64,000 bases of DNA from Ursus arctos (lineage: Eukaryota > Chordata > Mammalia > Carnivora > Ursidae): the NCBI RefSeq assembly GCF_023065955.2, contig NW_026622841.1, positions 21,697,501 through 21,761,500 of the forward strand, in the 5' to 3' direction. A program made the translations under genes and the position numbers. Every line of letters begins with the position of its first letter. The first letter of the stretch is position 1. The notes under the pieces are model-generated. The model saw only the letters and a program-made list of their open reading frames with translations. It was not told where the DNA came from and searched no databases. Positions 37,151 through 51,289 of the stretch are shown piece after piece.

Positions 37151-40100
37151 CATTTATAATTATTGTTATCATGAACATCAACATATTAATTATAGCAAGC
37201 ACTGTATGTACAGTGTAGTTCATAAAAAAATCATACAATGTTGAAACTAGTAACATAACTAAGAGTTATGTAGTCTACATCCTCATTTAACAAGGAAAAA
37301 CATGTTGCATGAAGAAAAATGGCATCCAAAGTAATATCGAATTTCAGAAATATTTACAAACCCATTTAAACCAATTAGCTCTTTTTTCCTCTAGTGAAGG
37401 ACTCAGGTCCTGATTTAGAATCTCTTTTAGACAGTACTGCAAAAAAACTCAATCCGTTATTTCTTAGAAAATCAAAAATAGAAAGGAAAAGGACTACTTT
37501 GAAGAAGTCTTATAACAGGAAAAAGTTCCAGCTGGACCCAACCAAATAGGTAAAATGCATTTTATAAATCAGGAATAAAAGTATGAAGAAAACAAAAACA
37601 GCAACCCATGGCCACTTGATGGAAAAATAAACAGCCCTGCATGAAGTAATATCTTCAGAAATCACTGCTATAATATCAGACAATATAATAACTGAGACAC
37701 AGTAATGCCTTGGAGCTATTAAAGAAAGATTAAATTATATCCTACATTCTTAAAAGACAGCTGAGTAAACAGTTTTTAAAGACTATGGAAAAATAAGTAA
37801 ATCTAAAAATGTTGCCATTTAACCAGAAACTTCTGTTACTGAGAAAACCGACATGCGTAAATAACATTTATATTAACCGTTTAACTCCTTTGTTCGCTTA
37901 TAAAAATGTAAAAGCATATATAAGAATATTTTTGACACTAGAATAATGTTGGCATTATTAGACTTGTTAGGTCAAAATTCACTATTGAGTTGGTATTTTC
38001 ATTAGACCGCATCATAAAGATTAATTCAGTGGAACATTTTTGTCCTACATACTCTCAAGAGCAGCCTTCTAGCAAGAACTAGTCTTTAAAGGATGAGCAA
38101 AGGAGAAGGGCAAAATCCCCAAATTGCGACACATACCCCAGTTAAGTCCCATCATAACCACAAGGGATATAAAGAAGCTTCCTCCCTGGAAACTGTGAGA
38201 TGCCTGAGCAAGCAAGAAGTCACAGAATTTGGATGTGTGAAATTAAGCTAAAGTACATCATGAAAATAAGACGTGAGTTATAGGCACTGGGCTCAGGAAG
38301 TTTAGCAGAGAAGAGAAACTTTCCCACCCAAGACATGTCATAATAATAGACTTTAAAAATATGATCAATAAATATGGAATGATTTGTGTGTTTTCTGGTT
38401 GAACTTTCCCCTCAAGAAATGAAGACTGTGAATAATGTGGTTGTTTGGAGCTATTTATAAAAAGCAACATGTACTAGCATTACCATTGGCAAATTACCAT
38501 CAATAGTGGGAAACAAAGAATACTCAACTGTACACATTACTACATATTTGTAAACCATACCACCAGACAGAGTTCAGGCATTTCTAAACCACCAAGAAAA
38601 ACATATTTGCTAAGCAGTTGAGTGAAAGGGGCCTGCTTTGTTAACCTCGGGCTAAAATTTGTCAAAGAACTTTAGAGCACTACAGTAATTTGGGTCATCA
38701 ATCAGAGAACCTATATTTCTGCATGTTAGTATGGTGCTAAACCAGAGAAATATAAGATAAGGAATGCATAACTCCACTGTGGGAGGAAGCGAAAGTGTGG
38801 TTCTAAATTGTGCTGTAATTTACCTGAGTGCTGCAATTATAAAGGTGTATAAAAATTTGCATTTTACTTTTTGCTATTACCCACTTGGCATATGTAACAT
38901 GTAATTTTATCTTGCATATTTTTTAATTGGTCTATAGGGAAAATAATCTGGATTGTTCAAACTGTCTTATCGACAGGTTTAACATTTGCTTTACTTGAGG
39001 TCTTGCTTTGAAAAAAAAATATGGGCCATTGCCATGCTACAGATACTGTACTACTACTAAGAGATGCTTTAACCTCTGATTAGTAACTTTGAAGAAAATT
39101 AAATTTATATTATTCCAATCCAGTAACAGCCTCCTGAAAAAACAGCATGCCCGGGTTGGCATAACCTACCATCCTCTAGTACGCACTCCTGTATCTTCTT
39201 AATGCTGATGAGCTCTAGAACTTCGATAATACTAGCTGAGAGGCCACTAGTCAGTCTCCCATGTTAAGAGCACTACTTAGCTGTCTTCAGAGTACAACTT
39301 AACTCTCCACTAAAAGAAACACTCATGAAAATTTTAAAAATTCATTTTTAAGGCAAATCCCCATGACCTTGCAAAGTGTAATACAGCATTTTAAACACAG
39401 TGCCTATGGACCAGGAGCCTGGATTCATGGTGACAAAGCCTTTCTGGGTTGGATCAAGAGAGGCGGTATTGATGCTATAGGGTTTAAAGACGAGAGCTGT
39501 GATTTTTAGAGACAGGCTGGAGAGAAGCAAGCAGCCCACTCGCAGGCTACAGAGCAATTTGCTGGGCAGTACGTTGATACTTCATTCAGTGTGTTTCAAT
39601 CAAGGGTTAGTGAGATCCCAGGCTCTGCCTCATTAAGGTATAACTGTTAGGACAATTCATGAAACTCTTCAATTCTCTGGAGCATCATAATGAAAAAATG
39701 GGAGGGAAAAAAAAAAAAGAAGACTCCACGTTCACATTTTATGAATTGTCAATGCTCACAGTATTTATCACCCCACTTTAGGGATTACAGTATGTTTCCA
39801 GAACCAAGTGACTTTTTATCTTCAGTTAATTAATCAAGTAATCCTCAGTGGGTTTATGCCATTACTCTCCTTACACAGGCAAACTAGGAGTTCCTGAAAT
39901 TTACGTATACAGCTCATCTAAGAAATTATCCTCAGAGGTAGATTAATCCACTAAAAAATGTATCATTTGAGCTGGTAACTGTGTAACAAACACCAAAATG
40001 GAGCGACGTGTTCCTAACTTGATGCGGGTTCCTGAGAGCGAAACAGGCCACACCCACAGAAAGTGGGAAGATCTATAGCCAGGGAAAAAGAGCTCACTCA

Positions 40101-42559
40101 CTAGTGAAATCACAGTGGTTACCATAAGTGTCCCTATGTAATTGGCACTATTTTAATTCAGCCCAATGTCACACATTTGGAAATGGTAGCATATGGAGGT
40201 AGAAATCAGCTTTTCTTTGTGTGCATATGATTGTGTTTTCATTTGAGAGAGAGCCAGAAACAACTGTACTCTTTTCTAATAGAGTTATCCTGTCCGGTAG
40301 AAGCAGGAGGAGGAAGTTTTAAGTGCAAAGTTTAGGGTGGCAAAAATTCTCCAAAGAATATTTTCTTCAAAGTATAATCTTAGGGCGCAGTCACCCATGG
40401 ACAGAGAGATTCTGTGTGGAAACTTCAGCACTCCCTGTAAACATGTGGCATCACCTAAAGATTAAAAAAATTCAAATCAGGGCTGGTTTCTAAAGGAGGG
40501 AGATGGTATTTGATGAGCCCACTGCGTGCAGCAGAAAACATTCCAGGAGTAAATCACATGCATTTGAAGAATCTTAGATGACTGGAGGTGGGAAAGAAGA
40601 GATTCAAGCCAGAGTGTGTGTGTGGGGGAGGGGAAACAACTCCTCTCATAAAAGATGCTTTTGAGGATAGAGTGCTGGAACTTCTCTGGAAGATGCGGTG
40701 CCATCCCTTCTTTCTCCAGAAACAAATAAAAATATCCCCTTTCTACCCACAAGTTACCTCCCCAAACCACTTGTCAAGTTACCCATTTCTGAGAAAACCA
40801 TTCTACAGCCTGCAAACACCCTGTATGCCAGAAGAAACTTTCAGCAAGACTTCATTCAGGAATTTAGGTAGGATTAGAGTTCTTCCTCTTCAGCGAAAAC
40901 AATAAGGAAGTTTGCTGAGAGGTTAACCTTCCAGAGAATAAATGTAAGTCATATACACTGAGAAGTTATAAATCTCTCCCCAGAAAAAATGCCTATCAGC
41001 AGCTCAAGCCAGCCCAGCTTTTAAGAGCACTAAAGCAAATGCACTAAGCCTAATATATTCACATAGAATACATGTGGTGGCTGTTTCACATGCTTCATAA
41101 CTCAGAAGGTAACTGCTGCTGTGTGGGAAATGGATGGTGTGACAGGTTGCTGGCGATTCATACTGCCACACTCACAGAGGAGCGGGCACCCAGGCTGCCC
41201 AGGCGCCCTCAGGTACTGCCAAGCTCCACTCAATGGAAAACCCAGATCCCCATCTGATCTGCTGTGGTTGAGGGACTAGAAGGGGTGGGTACTGGAGACA
41301 GCGAAACCTCATTTCACCATGTCCAAACTACATACACTCTCACAGATTTCTGTCTATAGACTATAACCCAAACATACATTTAGAGAATTAATTAATGAAC
41401 ATTTGTGGCTGCTATTGCATTCATTAACATCTAACATCTAAAATTTCCATTTCATTGGAGGTCCCGAGACTCTACTTAGTACTTTTGCTTGTTGCCCAAG
41501 TCAAATATATAAGGAGATGGCATCTTACAAAACCCAACTGAAAAGCCACCACCTTCCTCCAGCACCCAGTCCTCATCTTATGCCAACACTGTTCCAAGAT
41601 GCCCTTTGTTATTTCACAATGATTTCATAAAAATCTACAGGAGCTGCAGACTTTATCTAGGAAGTGGGAATGTATCCAGTGCTATTGTGCTAGTCTCCAT
41701 AATCCTTTGTTACCAATCAACAAAGTCTTTGAAACATCCTGCTGAATGGGAATTTCACTACCGGTAAACTAGACATTTGGCCTTATTAAGGGCACCTCCT
41801 ACTGGTCCTTTCATAGAGTAAACCATGCGTTCTTCAACATTAATTCCCTTCTATGTTCCTGAAGGGGAGAAATTGCTACTAAGAGAAAGAGGAGAAACAG
41901 ATTAATGAGCGAAGACCAGACTGATGTGAATTAGCAATATCTCAAAACTGCACCATCTACTTTCCCAAGGCCTGTGCAAAATGCATCACAATTCATTTGC
42001 AATTAACAGCAGTAGATTCAGAAGTACAGAAAAGCTTAAAGATTTAGACCCACAAGCCTATCCACAGGGATATCCTTTTGTATATGTATATTTTTGTCTG
42101 CCTCCTCAAGCATAGACTTGTCTGTTAGAGTGAAGATGAGATTAAAATAAAGCAGTGATACTGTATGGTCCCAACTCTCTAAATAAGAAACTTAAATAAA
42201 TGGGAGGGGATATTTAATTAATTTAGATATTAGTAAAACACATATAAATCTCTATTCATTTATCCCTACCCTTGGCCAAAGTCACTTGGGTAATAGCTTT
42301 ACAATATTTCAGTGTAATTGACAAAATGTGATTGTCCATTTTGCACACCTTTGTCTAATGCAATATCTTCAGCCAAGGCACTTCGGGCCCAGCCTGGTAG
42401 ACTTTCTACCCAGCAAGGGATGCCCCCTCTAAACTTCCCCTCTCCCTTTCGTGGGGGTGTCCCGAACTGCCTGAAAGAGCACAACTCTGTCTTCTGTGAA
42501 GAAGGTCCTCCTCGCAGCAGCCTCTATCGTCTGTCTAGGAGGGAATTTTGAAAAGACAC
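37151..42559. other. Intron 1, longest low-repeat stretch
   Basis: About 5.4 kb with no repeat I can name, leading up to the intronic CpG block. Short frames (for example 40588-40905) show no homology. The low repeat density near the DCC start could mean regulatory constraint. Confidence 0.45.
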
Positions 42560-42785
42560 CTATTCATTACAGCGAGGATGGCCCCCGCCCACCTTCAGGG
42601 GGAGTAATTGCCGAGGACAAAGCTCTGGGAGACAGAGAGAGAGGAACCCGGGAGGAGGGGACCGGCCTAGAGGGAGGAAGGGAGGGAGCGCGGGCTGCCT
42701 GTCGCGCAGATGGGGCCGTGAGCGCGCGCATACACACACACACGCACACTCAGCCCTCTCGCTTGCTCGCTCGGTCTGGCCAACA

Positions 42786-42828
<43 letters not shown>

Positions 42829-43150
42829 CTCACTCTCTCGCTCCGCTCGCTCTGTCAGGCCAAAGGAAGGTGAAGAGTCCCCTTGGTGTGGATGCGCACA
42901 TTCCGGCGGAGGCACCAGGATTTGGGGAGCCTTCCCCTGGCCCCGTGCTTGACTGAATCCCTAGCCACCGGGAGAGGCGCATTCTCGACTGGGTTCGCAA
43001 CCCTGGGCCATGCAACACTTAGCGGGAACGAGAAAGCAGGGGGCTGCAGGCTCCCGGGTGGCAGGGCGCTTTGCGGTGATTTACATTCCATTCCTTGTTA
43101 ATTTCCAAGGCGTGAGTTGAGGGCTCTTAACCAACACTCGGCCCCTGCCG
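42560..43150. promoter_or_regulatory. Second CpG-rich block, inside DCC intron 1
   Basis: This block is dense in CpG, with segments such as gagcgcgggctgcctgtcgcg and agcgcgcgcat, in an otherwise AT-rich intron. It lies 1.2-1.7 kb downstream of exon 1 and carries two CA repeats and a G-rich stretch (42649-42688) with several GGG runs. It may be a downstream part of the promoter island, an alternative DCC promoter, or an antisense start. No coding exon is recognisable; the open frames here come from GC richness and CA repeats. Confidence 0.5.
42730..42827. repeat. Two CA microsatellites in the intronic CpG block
   Basis: CA runs at 42730-42748 and 42787-42827 are separated by a CT/CG-rich spacer (ctctcgcttgctcgctcgg). 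Alternating purine-pyrimidine DNA inside a CpG island may adopt Z-DNA, and the length is probably variable. Confidence 0.95.
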
Positions 43151-44402
<1,252 letters not shown>

Positions 44403-44430
44403 GCACACACACGCGCCGAGCCCCTTTGGC

Positions 44431-44480
44431 TTCCTCCTCCTCCTCGTCCTCTTCCTCCACCTCTTTCTCCACCTCCCCTG
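44431..44480. repeat. Polypyrimidine/polypurine tract in DCC leader
   Basis: Plus strand is almost entirely C and T (tcctcctcctcctcgtcctc and on), so the DCC sense strand is purine-rich GAGGAGGAGG. Such tracts can form triplex or GAGA-type elements; that role is inferred only. Confidence 0.8.
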
Positions 44481-44516
44481 CGCCTCTTCTGCCTCTTTCC
44501 TCGTCCACTGACAGAA

Positions 44517-44549
44517 TCAGCAGCCAAAGGAGGCAGCAAAAAGTTCCAT
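44517..44549 (-). other. Upstream ORF, 10 codons, in the presumed distal DCC leader
   Basis: ATG at 44549 runs ten codons (MELFAASFGC) to TGA. It lies about 230 bases upstream of the DCC start, so it matters only if transcription starts above it. Confidence 0.4.
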
Positions 44550-44600
44550 TCGGTCCAAGAGATGCCGAGCTCCAGTAAAACCTTAGAAAACTAACTCAAG

Positions 44601-45130
44601 GAGACAGAGGGAGTGAGAAGAGGGAAAACAGCTCTCTGCGGGGCTCACGAGTCATCAATAAAGAGAATATCCAGAAGGGACCAAGAGGAGACCGAAAGCG
44701 ATCCTGTGGTGGGGCTGTGCATTAAAAGGTTGAGGCTGGTTCCTTGTCCACGGCTCGGTAAAGTTGAAAAAGCAAAATCCGCATGAGAGCTGGGGATGCT
44801 GTTCGTTTTTCCTCCGAAAGCCAAAGGGACCGAGGAAGGACAGACAGGGGTCTGCGGGGTGGAGCGCTCTCACTTGTTACTGGGGTGTCCGCCAGCGGTG
44901 TGTGAGCTGGGAGTTGGAGCCGTACTATCCATTGATCCAGAGAAGTGGAGGGCTGGAAGGGAAAATGTGGAGACCGGAGGGAAACGAACTGGATCAGGCA
45001 AAGATTCCACGGGAAGGGGGTGGGGGCAGAGAGATGACGGCGAAGGGAAAAAAGAGCGGTCGGAGGAGGCTTTCAGCAGCTGCCTTCGCCCGGTCTACAT
45101 ATCAATGAGCAGGGATGCCCTCTGTGGGCA
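44601..45130 (-). promoter_or_regulatory. DCC: CpG-rich DCC promoter region
   Basis: The stretch is rich in G+C and CpG compared with the AT-rich surroundings and lies directly upstream of exon 1. A G-rich run at 45011-45029 (gggaagggggtgggggcag) could be an Sp/KLF site cluster or a quadruplex. No TATA box is clear. The edges are judged by eye; CpG density drops after about 45180. Confidence 0.6.
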
Positions 45131-45494
45131 AAGCGTGGGAAGTCACTTTTGTCAATGGAGCCAGCGAATGTTCTGAGCGTCTGGGTTTTTTCAGCTATCC
45201 CTTTTGCCATTCAACCTTTGGGAAATTATTGTTATTTGACGGTAAAACCAAGGCACGTGTTTAAACTGGGTCAGATGGCCAGGACATTTACTTCCTTCTC
45301 TCCTTTCAGCATTATTTAAAAGAGAATTTTTCATCTGGAAAGAATCACCTACTCCAACTTCCTTCCAGGACAGATGGGAAACTGAGGTCCAGAAACAAAC
45401 AGGACAAATGCCAGACCACTATTTCCTGACAAGACAGCTAGGGTCCTCTTTTTGTAAGACATCTTATTTAGTCTGTGTTCTCGTGTCTAAACAC

Positions 45495-45645
45495 ATTTCA
45501 GTGCTCTACTCAACAATTTTTAAAGCATTACCATGTTCCAGGTGCCCTATTAGCTTCCATGAAATATAGATATGAGGTTTAATAAGACTCAGTCTCTATC
45601 CTCAAGGGATTTGGGATCAGTTGGAGGAGAGGCATAAATGGAGAA
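45495..45645 (-). mobile_element. L2 LINE 3' end
   Basis: ctactcaacaatttttaaag, accatgttccaggtgcccta and tatcctcaagggatttggga are the reverse L2 terminus. Confidence 0.65.
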
Positions 45646-45764
45646 TTTTAAAAATCATGATAAATACGATGGTCCATCTAATGAGGAGGTGATCTGTTAG
45701 GGACAGTGAAGTAAAACCCTCTCAGGTAATTGTTTTAAGCTGACTATATTTGCATATATCATCT

Positions 45765-45895
45765 GCATTGCAGGACCTCACACTCCTTTGAGAGGAGAGG
45801 TTGTATGTCATTCATTTCTGTGCTCCCCATGGATCTAGAATAGGATGTATAATACCACACACACTAATATGTTTTTGCTGAATAAGTGAACTTAA
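45765..45895 (+). mobile_element. L2 LINE 3' end
   Basis: cctttgagaggagaggttgt, atttctgtgctccccatgga, tttttgctgaataagtgaac match the forward L2 terminus. It lies head-on to the reverse L2 just before it. Confidence 0.65.
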
Positions 45896-45899
45896 AATG

Positions 45900-47885
45900 A
45901 ATGAATTTGGCCAGGAAGGATGATGATAGAAATGCTATTCTGGTAAAAGTTCTTCTAAGGAGCTGTTCAGCTGCAGATTCTCTCCACCCCTCACTGGAAC
46001 TCTGTGCGACCTCCAAATTTCTCAAAACACTAAAAGCTTCCCTTATCAGTGGATGAGGTCTTTGAAGGTGCAGGCTCAAGGTTTAGAGCAAGGATCCTTT
46101 ACTAGGCACATGGATTTTCCTGTGAGGCCCCGGCTGACAAAAGTCAGGGAGCTCATGAATATCCTGAAATTTTATTTAAAAAATGATAGACTTCTGTGCA
46201 CATACTTTTTCTCCCCCCCTCCCCGGGAGGGAATCTTTAGCTTTCATTAGATGCACAGTATGAATCCAAGCATGTCCCCTGCCAAAACGATAGAAATAAC
46301 CACTGGATTAGAAAGTATGGGATGAGGAAAGAGTTGCAATCTCTTCCCAAGAGTCATCCAGTCCTCTTTCTCCTCATTAGTAAAAGGATATATGCAAAGA
46401 GTAGGAGGGTAGGAACCAAAAACGGTCATCGCTGTTCAAAGTCCTTTAAAAGGACCCTGCTCAGTCTAATACAGTATGATTAGTGATTAAGGTGCTCTTA
46501 GCTACAGTCCTTGACTCTGGTACTCTGAGTAATCCAAGCCATCTGTTCACTGACCAAGGAGCTTCTAAAAAGATCATCAGCTTCTCTTCCCCTTAGATAC
46601 TCATCTGGTTCCACAACTAGTCTCTGACAGTTGCTTGTACCTGCTTTCTCAGTATGCCCTCCTTCTCCTTAAAAAGATGACTCCAGATTGATTTCAGAGT
46701 CTTGTAAACACTTCAATATTCTCTGATTCACAGCGTTCTTGAGAGACACAACATCTCCTCATTGCTTCGCACAGAGGTGCTAGACCCACTTCCCATCTAG
46801 CTTCCCTATCAGGAAGAAAGGAGACCAGAAGATCAGACAGGAAAAGGAAAGAAATCAAAGCCAGAGGAAATAGGTTAGTATAATTAATTCGCTTCACATG
46901 GTCTTTATGACATTTGGTGCTTTGCGTCCCCTTCTGGGGTTTAATCTGGTAATAAAACATACAGAAACCCAGACACACTTTTCAGTTCTGAAAGCAAATT
47001 AATCAATATTTACATTTCTTCAAACCACAAGGACCCTAAATTATGTGTGTATGTGTGTGTTTGGGGAGCAGAACATTAGGAACATTGGTTTTTTGAGATC
47101 GGCCCAGGAGGATGAGTCAAATTCAAGATCTGTAATTCCTTTTAAGATCCTCATTATGGAACTATATTTCTTATCCTACTTTAATTCAGAAAATTATCTT
47201 AGTCAATTTCTATCCTTCTCTTAATCTCATAATCTAACTTTAAAAGATACTTTTTGTAACATGTTTTAGAAATTTATTTGCAAAAACACTAACATCTAGT
47301 CAAATGATACATGTTAGGCTATGAATTGGACTATACTGCAAATCAAATAATGTGAACATGACAACGTAATAATTTACCATTTTGTCAGTTACTTAAGAAT
47401 GCTAATTATATTAGACATTTGAGCTATGTAATATCTATATAGAATATACAACTATAAAGATAATATGGTCATTGTCCTTCACCAATTTACAGCCATGGGA
47501 TGAAGGGGATGTATTTTAGTTGACATTATTTTCCCCTCAGAATCCATTCTTCCTTATTTTGGGAACAGGTCTCACCTTGTGCTGCGGGCACTCCCCTTAT
47601 ACATTCTCGACTGCTGAGTCCATGAAGTAGACCCTAAGTCCCCTCAGTCATGCAGAGCAAACTATTTTTCTGATCATGGTGACAAAGTCAGAGCTGAGTC
47701 CATCCGCTAATTGGATCAAAGGAGACATTTTCTGGGGCTTCTAGAAATGAGAAGCTTTCTGCCTCTCATGAGGGTACCGCCAGGAGAAACCGCTTTCCCT
47801 CTGGATCGTGGAAGCATATGAGCTTTACAGAAGGTGCTAATTGAGGAGAAATCTTGGAGCTTCCATCAGACCCCTATGAGAAACC
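45900..47885. other. Upstream flank, no recognised element
   Basis: Unique AT-rich sequence; a small TG repeat near 47045-47060. Confidence 0.5.
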
Positions 47886-50090
47886 TGTGGTAGTCAGAAT
47901 AATTTCCCTTCCCTTCCCTCCAAAGATGCCAATATCCTAATCCCTAGATTGACCTCCATAACTGTAAGGTAATATATTTGTATTGTTTTAAGCCACTAAA
48001 CTTGCTATAGTTCACTTAGGAGTAATGGGAAGCTAATACAGATTTTGCTACGATGAACTAAGATACTGCTGTAAAAAAAAAAAATACTTAAAAATGTGCA
48101 AGTGGCACTGGAATTGAGCAATGGGCAAAGGCTGGAAAATTTTAAGGAGCATGATAGTAAAAAACCCTCTATTGCCTCGAAGAGTCTGTTGGTAGAAATA
48201 TGGACCCTACTGGGGCTGTTGGTGAGGGCTCAGAAGGAAATGAGGAATATGGTATTGGAAACTAGACGAATGAGCACCCTTGATTCATAGTGGCAGAAAA
48301 CTCGGCACAGTTGTATCGTACAGTTAGGCGATAAATTTGGATATTAACTGAAGAGATTTCAAAAGTCCTAAAGACGGGGCCCGATTTCTCTTGGCTGCTT
48401 AAGGTAAAAGAGAGATTGAGGGGAGAAACATTAAGCAAAAAGAAAAGGGACTGTAGACTTGGGAAATTCTCAGTCAATCCAGATTGAAGAGACACTGAAA
48501 TGAAGAGATTGCTGGTCAAGAGAGTATGCTCTGGAGAGAAAGCTTAGGGTGTGACTGGACAACCTTTTGCTCATGCCTCAGAAAGGTCAAAAGGTCGGAG
48601 TATTCAGGCACAGGGAGGGCTCTTTGAGGAGACTAGGCATGTGACTCACGGATCCTGTCAGCTATTTCAGCAGAAAGCAGGAGTGGAAAAGGGATTATCC
48701 AGAAAAGATCTGCAAAGGGACATTTTATCCAAAGGAGTGAATCCTCAAGAAATATATGGGAAACCAACAAGATTCTTGAGAACATTGTAAGAGGGGGAAC
48801 GACCATATTGGACTGAAAGGGACAGAGAGAAGACAGAATGAAAAAGGCTCTTAGACTCCTAAAACCCTATACAATCCTAGAAAACAGGCCAAAAAGAATA
48901 CTCAGCTGCAGGGATGCCTGGGTGGCTCAGATGGTTAAGGGTCTGCCTTCGGCTCATGTCATGATCTCCGGGTCATGATCTTGGGGTCCTGGGATCAAGC
49001 CCCATGTCCAGCTCCCAGCTCAGTGGGGAATCTCCTTCTCCCTCTCCCTCTGCCTCTCCCCCTTCTTGTGCTCTCTTTGCATCTCTCTCTCAAAATGAAT
49101 AAATAAAATCTTAAAAAAAAAAATACTCAGCTGCAAAGATAGCTTACCCTTCATGAGAAAAAGGGAAGAATAATCCCAAGGGCAGAGATATGAACCTAGA
49201 GGGCAGAGCCATGGGTTGGAGGATGGAACCACAAACAATAGGTAATTATTCCCAGACCCTGAAAACTAATGATACTTGCCTAGCTGGATTTCAGAATTGC
49301 TGGGACTAGTAACTCCTTTTTTCCTTCCACTTTCTCCCTTTTAAAGAGGAATGTCAACAGGCAGTTTCCTATGCCTGTGGCACCACAGCATTTTGATATC
49401 AGAGAATTTGTCTGTGGGTTTCACAGGTACAAAGAGAGCTTTCCCCCATATCATAGATCATACCCAAGACTCTGACCCAGATCTGGTTTATTAGAGTTAA
49501 GACCTATGAGCTGATGATAGTTAGATGAGATTTTGGACTCTGAGTTGATGATGTACTGAATTAAAAATTGGGGGGATCCTCGGTAGGGGTTAATGCAGAC
49601 TTCATGGGGATGAATGTGAATCCTTTGGGGTTAAAGGGAAGACCGTGGTAGATAGAATAATGGCCCTAAAGATGCCCACATCCTAATCCCCAGAATCTCG
49701 TGAATATGTTCTCTTAAATGGCAAAAGGGACTGTGTGATGTGATAAAGAATTTTGAGATTAAGATACTATCCTGGATTATCAAGGTGGACCCATTAAAAT
49801 CGCAAGACTCCTTAAAAATGGAAAGTGGAAACAGAGAGTCAGAAATAGAGAGGGAGGTGTGATGCCGTTGTTGGAAGTGGTCTAGAAGCCTCTAGAAACT
49901 GGAAAAGGCAAGAAATGGATTCTTCCCTTGAGCCTCCAGGAGGAATATAGCCCTCTGGACACCTTGTTTGCAGCAGAAGACCCATTTACCAAATTTTGTC
50001 CCCCAGAACTGCAAGATAATACACGTGTGTTGTTTTAAGACACTGACTCTGTGGTGCTTTGTTACAGTGGCAACAGATAACAATACAGAC
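47886..50090 (+). mobile_element. Decayed MaLR (ERVL-MaLR) provirus remnant
   Basis: Two related LTR-like ends flank about 1.6 kb of MaLR-type internal sequence. Left copy 47886-48041 starts gtggtagtcagaataattt and ends ggaagctaatacag; right copy 49645-50090 starts gtggtagatagaataatgg and ends agataacaatacag. The left copy lacks the middle of the LTR that the right keeps (tcctggattatcaaggtgga). The internal part shows gatattaactgaagagattt, typical of MaLR internal sequence. MaLRs lack an env gene, and no intact frame remains. A SINE sits at 48911-49121. Confidence 0.72.
48911..49121 (+). mobile_element. Carnivore SINE inside MaLR internal sequence
   Basis: Head gggatgcctgggtggctcag, a body with two copies of a 'tcatgatct' segment, and tail aaaatgaataaataaaatct. 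The 14-base duplication aatactcagctgca at 48897-48910 and 49122-49135 is perfect. Confidence 0.96.
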
Positions 50091-50375
50091 CACAACAATG
50101 AAGCCAAAACTGCAGTATCAGAGCAAATGAAGGGAAAGAAACTAGGCTTGGTGACACTGGACCAAGTCTCTTTGCCTCAAGCCAACCCTGCCTTTGGGTT
50201 TCTCAGTTATAGAAGTCAAATAATTATTTTATTGTTTAATCCAGGTTAAGGAAGGCGTCTACCTTGCTCAACACAAAGAGTCCTAAAGAAGCCAATTAAA
50301 AGCTAAGTTGTAAGTGCATTTTCCCACCATGAATTTTATGGCTTCTATCCAATTCCAGTTTTGCACCTGATTTTT

Positions 50376-50582
50376 TTTTTCATATTTCAAGCATTTTTAA
50401 AAAAATTCTAGTTGGTCAACAACTAGTGTAATATTCGTTTTAGGAATAGAATTTAGTGATTCATCACTTACATATAACACCCAGGGCTCATCACAAGATG
50501 TGCTTGCCTTAATACCCATCTCCCACTCACCTCCCCTCCAGCAAACCTCAGTTTGTTCTTTACAGTTAAGAGTCTCTTATGG
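50376..50582 (-). mobile_element. LINE-1 3' UTR fragment
   Basis: The plus strand reads gattcatcacttacatataa, cacccagggctcatcac and agcaaacctcagtttgttct, the reverse complement of an L1 3' UTR. Flanks ttgcacctgattttt and ttgcaacagattttt suggest its target duplication. Confidence 0.85.
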
Positions 50583-51289
50583 TTGCAACAGATTTTTGAA
50601 TGGCAGAGGTCATCAGAGGTCTAACTCTGGGTGTGTGATGACAGGACAATGAAGGAAAGGTTTTGTTTTTATTGTTAGTCAAAAAACCCTGCTCAACGCT
50701 CACTATACATACAAAAGATAACTTGATGGTTAAAAAGAAGAACAAGGTTTTTGCTTTAGAGCAGCCTCCAATCTAGACAAAGAAGTTAAACCTGTTTTAC
50801 AGCCTAGAGTTAAAAACTTCATAGGCGCAAGAGCAGAAAACTACTACAGCGACCTTAGAGGAAGGAGAAAATGAGGTGGTCAGAGATGACTCCTTGGATG
50901 TACTAGAGCCCCAACGGGATACTAACCGGGATACTAACTGACTAGCAGAGTTTGAGGACTGTGCGTATGCCAAGTTCCGGAGGCTGAAAGAAAATCAGCC
51001 TGAGAGGAGGGGGCAATCTGAGGAGGGGCACAGTAGGGGAAAATCCCAATGGTGAGAGAATCCCAGAGGCCACATGCTCTAGAAATACCTAACATTTCTG
51101 GCTTCAAACATTTCCTAAGGTGTAAAAACCACTTGCAAAAGCAATAGCTGAATCACTTTTTTTTTTTTTTTTAAGTCTTTAAAGAATAGGAGAGGCATTT
51201 ATGCGGGGGTGGGGGGAGTGTGTTTCCTTGATTTACATGAAAAGTGGAAAGGCTATAGTTATTTCCAACTATGGACAAGTGAGGTTGAA
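50583..51289. other. Upstream flank, no recognised element
   Basis: Nothing beyond a T run at 51156-51173. Confidence 0.5.

Noticed and set aside
42730..42827. Regularly spaced repeats as a CRISPR array
   Set aside because: They are plain CA microsatellites in a mammalian genome.
42496..42873. 125-residue plus-strand frame
   Set aside because: Open only because of GC richness and CA repeats (HTHTHT); no homology and no codon structure.
44796..45176. 126-residue plus-strand frame upstream of DCC
   Set aside because: Lies in the CpG-rich promoter, has no homology and is expected by chance in GC-rich DNA.
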